This document shows, in pieces, positions 61,001-64,000 of a stretch of DNA of 64,000 nt; within the stretch, counting starts at the first letter, position 1, and each line of letters opens with the position of its first letter. The stretch comes from Aptenodytes patagonicus (taxonomy: Eukaryota > Chordata > Aves > Sphenisciformes > Spheniscidae). The position numbers and the translations under genes are program-made. The stretch covers positions 11,250,501-11,314,500 of the forward strand of contig NC_134963.1 in the NCBI RefSeq assembly GCF_965638725.1. Reading direction: 5' to 3'. The notes beneath the pieces are model-generated. The model was not told where the DNA came from, did no database searches, and was given only the letters and a program-made list of their open reading frames with translations.

Positions 61001-61836
61001 CTTGCACAGTTGATTGCAACTCATGACTAGCACGAGTATTAGTGTCCAGAATCCTTTTCTTTAACTGAGACATTTCCATTTCAGTGTGAAGGCAGCATTT
61101 TTGGGTGCATCATTATGAAGTACTCAGAAAGGGTGGGGAGGGGAGAAAGAGGTTTTCTGTTAGAAGAAAGGTAGGCAGCATCCTGGGCGGTATGTAAAAG
61201 ACGTGTAGACGTGGCGCTTAGGGACATGGTTTAGTGGTGGACCTGGCAGTGTTAGGTTTACGGTTGGACTCGATCTTAAGGGTCTTTTCCAACCTAAATG
61301 ATTCTGTGACTCTGTTCTATGATTCGTGGTGTTTCCTTTTGCCTGTACCTCTGGAGCTGGGATTTTGGCAACGACCCAGAGGAAGGCAAACAACATGCAG
61401 AGATTAAACCTTTTGTCATTACAGAGTTTTAAGACTAGTTTACAGCTATGCTGACTAGAAGCTGGGTATTCCAAGCCAGGAGAGCATTTTCTGCAGGCCC
61501 TCCTTTACGCACCAGTGGGAAGGTTGAGAGCTTTCACACAAAAGCGGGGTAGCTTTTAACGTGCCAGATGGGTAGACTAGGGGTCCATAATAGACTTTGT
61601 GCTGTATGATTTGGGCAAGTGTTCTGCTCTCTAATTGGAGGACTCCTGATAAACATCTGTCCTTGAAAAATGATGATTTTGAGTTGCAGACTAGCAATGT
61701 TTGAGAACTGGGGCAGAAAGGATTATTAAATTCTCATTGCTCCCCAAAGTCCTTTCTGTGTGACTCAGTGGCATCTTCAGTCACCTTCTCAACTTTTAAT
61801 TTTGAACAGAACGAGCGAGCACAGAAACGAGCCTGA
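52009..61836 (+). CDS. DDX51: ATP-dependent RNA helicase DDX51 (719 aa, 16 exons)
   Basis: Exons: 52009-52031, 52241-52641, 53032-53276, 53404-53554, 54948-55093, 55444-55515, 55701-55807, 56327-56435, 57007-57152, 57864-58062, 58694-58809, 58902-59018, 59961-60062, 60541-60604, 60823-60957 and 61810-61836 (stop TGA). All joins are GT-AG, total 2160 nt. DDX51 (yeast Dbp6 type) acts in the nucleolus in 60S ribosomal subunit and 3' 28S rRNA processing. The first ~225 residues are charged, lysine/glutamate-rich and low in complexity. The helicase core shows motif I APTGSGKT (306-313), PTKELAQQ (339-346), TPGRL (396-400), DEAD (421-424), SAT (481-483), ARGID (619-623) and HRVGRTAR (644-651). The start MALFCIKRY matches human MALFYVARY by exon 1 splicing to exon 2. 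Human is about 666 aa; the extra length is in the N-terminal region. Exon 16 (NERAQKRA) matches the human C-terminus, and reading past exon 15 would give a different tail (VIETGKKI). Confidence 0.95.
52056..52110. repeat. 25-bp GC-rich tandem repeat, about 2.2 copies, in DDX51 intron 1
   Basis: Two identical 25-bp units (52056-52080 and 52081-52105, each beginning CGGCCCTCCG) and the start of a third lie in the short intron 1 of DDX51. This may be a natural minisatellite. Confidence 0.85.
61194..61325 (+). mobile_element. CR1 LINE 3'-end fragment
   Basis: About 130 bp in DDX51 intron 15 matches the 3' end of CR1. It has the GGTTGGACTCGAT...GGGTCTTTTCCAACC region followed by degenerate ATTCTRTG-type octamers (ATTCTGTGACTCTGTTCTATG). 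It is a strongly 5'-truncated insertion, as is usual for CR1. The left edge is approximate. Confidence 0.8.
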
Positions 61837-62348
61837 ATGAATGGAAGCTGAGAAGGCTGTGTTTCGTGGCACTGAAGCGAAGCGGGATAGGTCACGGACT
61901 ACTACCCAGCACGGTAACAATGAGACATGGTCCCCGAGTGGAGCTGAAGGATATTGTAAGGTTGAGGAGCCAACCAAAGTCAGCTATTACAGGCCTCGTT
62001 CCCCTTTCAAGGACACTGCAAACAGTTCAGTTACTGGTTTAAAAAGAAAAAAAAAAAATTTGAGATACAGTTGTCTTGAAGAGGGCTTTGCATCATATCC
62101 TACTGGCCTATGTAAAACTACCCCCAGTGAAGAGAAGAGCCATTAGACAGCTCTTGAGCACGGGCCTGATGGAACTGCCGGTCTCCAAAGGTGAGGGCTG
62201 TGCCCTTCTTGCCTCTGAACTGGCACAACTAATGGTTCTGTCTTGCTGCACAAGCAGCTGTATCTGCAAATGCATAAACACCTGTCCAGTGCCTATAGCA
62301 GAAGTGTGTTTGAAGAGCTGCTCTGGGCTGAAGTGACTGCAACTTTTA

Positions 62349-62354
62349 AATAAA
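62349..62354 (+). terminator. DDX51: Probable AATAAA polyadenylation signal of DDX51
   Basis: AATAAA lies about 510 bases past the stop codon. A second one (about 62746) further right could be an alternative site. Confidence 0.45.
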
Positions 62355-62359
62355 TACTA

Positions 62360-63160
62360 TATATATTTTTAAAACGGTGTCTAATAACGATTCCTGTGTA
62401 CAGGGATGGAGATAGCGTTGAAGGGGATTTTTCACTTCTATAGTCTTGTGCCTTTCTTGTAACTTTCTTGCCTACGTTTCCTTCCAACATTCACTACCAG
62501 TGGTAACAGCATATTAAGTGTTAGGGTGGTATTAATGCAGACTAAAATGTCCGATGTCTAATATGAATATACTGGAGTCAGCTAGTATCACTACAAGCCA
62601 TAAATCTGTATTTGACACATGCCACTGATATTTTTAGCTGCCCCTGACAGAAGGCTTAGAGCTACCACGTAGCTGCAGCTGCAGCTACCCTCCAAGACCT
62701 TCAGCAGGAAACGCCCCAGCTTTGGCTTAGTATTTTGTAAAACAAAATAAATGTACACCGGCATTAGCAATACATTATCGGAGCAAAATGAAGGGCTGGG
62801 AATCTTGGAGGGATGGGTGTCAGGAGGGGTGGTCGCATCTTGTAAAGACAGGAGCAACGTGGGGTGGTTTTATAGCAGTGAAGTAGCATGTGTCTTCCTA
62901 CCGTGTGACTGCTTTCTCTCTCTCAAGCAGTTTTTGCATAGCACAGGTGCCTGGGCTGGTGTCAGAGCAGCAGAAATGGAAAGTCCTCTTAGGCGAGAGC
63001 TGTGAGCCCCCATGAGCAAAGCAAGGGTCTACCTCTTGTGCACCTGCGTCCCATCAGCCTAGCTTTGGCTTTCCTTATTAAGCAATTAAGGGCAGTTATT
63101 AAGACAAGCCCGAGTTCAAATAGGAGGTGGCAGAGCCTGGTTGGAACTTTGCCCCGGAAA
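62360..63160. other. Intergenic DNA between DDX51 and GSTT1
   Basis: No gene recognised. It may hold an alternative 3' end of DDX51; composition becomes GC-rich at the right end. Confidence 0.45.
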
Positions 63161-63760
63161 GCTGCCATCGCCCCCCTCCGTCGAAAGAGCCAGGCACAGC
63201 TCCGGCCGCCCCTCAGCTCCGCGGCCCGAGCGGTCCTGCTTCGAGCGACGGTCCCCCTCGGCTGAAGGCCCGCGCCCGCCGAAGCCGGTAACGCGGAGGG
63301 CGGGAGCCCCGGGACAGCCCCGGGCGGGGCGGCGGCTCCGGCGGGGGCTGCTGCGCTCCGCCCCCGCGGGCGGGCCCGGTGCTGCCCCGCCCGGGGAGCG
63401 CGGGGCTGGCGGGACGGGCGGCGGCAGGATGGGGCTGGAGCTGTACCTGGACCTGCTCTCGCAGCCCTGCCGGGCGCTCTACATCTTCGCCCGGAGCAAC
63501 AACATCCCCTTCGAGTTCAAGCAGGTGGAGCTGATGAAGGGTGAGCGGGGCCGGGGGGCCCAGGGGGTGGCAGGGGCTTGGGGCGGGGGGGGGGGGTGGG
63601 TCCTGCGCGCCCCGGTGACCCCCAGCCCCTGGGTCAGCAGGGCGCCCAGTGCTCCCCCCGGTGCTGCGCACAGCCTGGCTGGGGCCCCGGGCTCCCCTCG
63701 CCGCTCCCGGACGAGCTGCTCGTTAGCAGCCCGCCCCCTCGCAGAGCCGCGCCGTGGGTG
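63160..63760. promoter_or_regulatory. GSTT1: CpG island / promoter of GSTT1
   Basis: A dense CpG and GC-rich stretch surrounds GSTT1 exon 1. No TATA box is seen; the start region is likely shortly before 63429. Confidence 0.7.
63429..63540 (+). CDS. GSTT1: Glutathione S-transferase theta 1, first coding exon (gene continues right of window)
   Basis: The 112-bp exon encodes [18 protein letters not shown], then a stretch ending QVELMKG, and ends in a GT donor at 63541. It matches the start of human GSTT1 closely and is the first part of the N-terminal thioredoxin-like glutathione-binding domain, including the theta-class catalytic serine at position 11. Theta GSTs conjugate glutathione to small electrophiles such as halomethanes in the cytosol. 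The remaining exons are outside the window. A bird theta paralogue (GSTT1-like) cannot be excluded from one exon. GSTT genes lie near MIF in mammals too, supporting the call. Confidence 0.92.
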
Positions 63761-64000
63761 GGCCCGGGTTCCTCAATCATCACCGTCAGTGCGAGGTGCT
63801 GCGGGAGGGTGGGGTGGCCCTGCAGCTGCGGAAGGCTCCTGATGTCAAGACGAAAACAGGACCTAATTTTCTAAAGAAACCCTGATTTTTAAGTAGCGGT
63901 CTCGGTGCATGTGCCCCTCTGCAACAAATACGACTCTCCAAAGGCGTGTGGTATCTGTTATATCGGCCCCACCCCAGCAGAAAATGGGGCTCTGAAAAAA

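Noticed and set aside
62355-64000. Searched for DDT, the other MIF-family gene at this locus in mammals
   Set aside because: No DDT-like start (MPF-type with its typical exon 1) was seen. It may lie right of the window or be absent.

Overview
The window is nuclear DNA of a vertebrate, almost certainly a bird. The genes are intron-rich with GT-AG introns. The repeats are CR1 LINE copies and solo LTRs of a common avian endogenous-retrovirus type. The MIF protein matches the bird MIF sequence closely, as I recall it from chicken. All genes found lie on the + strand. There is no tRNA, rRNA, CRISPR array or operon-like layout, and most short open frames are chance.

Layout: (1) 1-34.5 kb is an AT-rich tandem array of class II facilitative sugar transporter genes of the SLC2A11 (GLUT11) type. 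It holds the last three exons of one copy (779-2531), a decayed copy (4902-8317), and two complete 12-exon copies (10333-20994 and 25617-34405). Each complete copy predicts a 499-aa protein, and all twelve exon lengths match between them. (2) 37.0-42.3 kb holds a complete three-exon MIF paralogue, diverged from but exon-for-exon equivalent to MIF. (3) 43.5-46.8 kb is a repeat block with a 5'-truncated CR1 LINE that keeps a 674-aa reverse-transcriptase frame (minus strand) and a solo LTR (minus strand). A related solo LTR (plus strand) sits in intron 1 of the first complete transporter gene. (4) 48.4-63.8 kb is GC-rich. It holds MIF (CpG-island promoter), DDX51 (16 exons, 719 aa, with a perfect CRE just upstream) and the first coding exon of GSTT1 with its CpG island.

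The transporters are membrane sugar/fructose-type carriers or pigment-cell-related carriers. MIF and its paralogue are tautomerase-fold cytokines. DDX51 is a ribosome-biogenesis RNA helicase, and GSTT1 is a glutathione transferase. SLC2A11, MIF and GSTT genes are also neighbours in mammals, so the block is old. DDX51 within it is not part of the human arrangement. The most interesting points are the MIF paralogue (with a possible in-frame cassette exon), the SLC2A11 expansion with its altered family motifs and shared PDZ-ligand-like C-terminus, and the DDX51 splice-site features.
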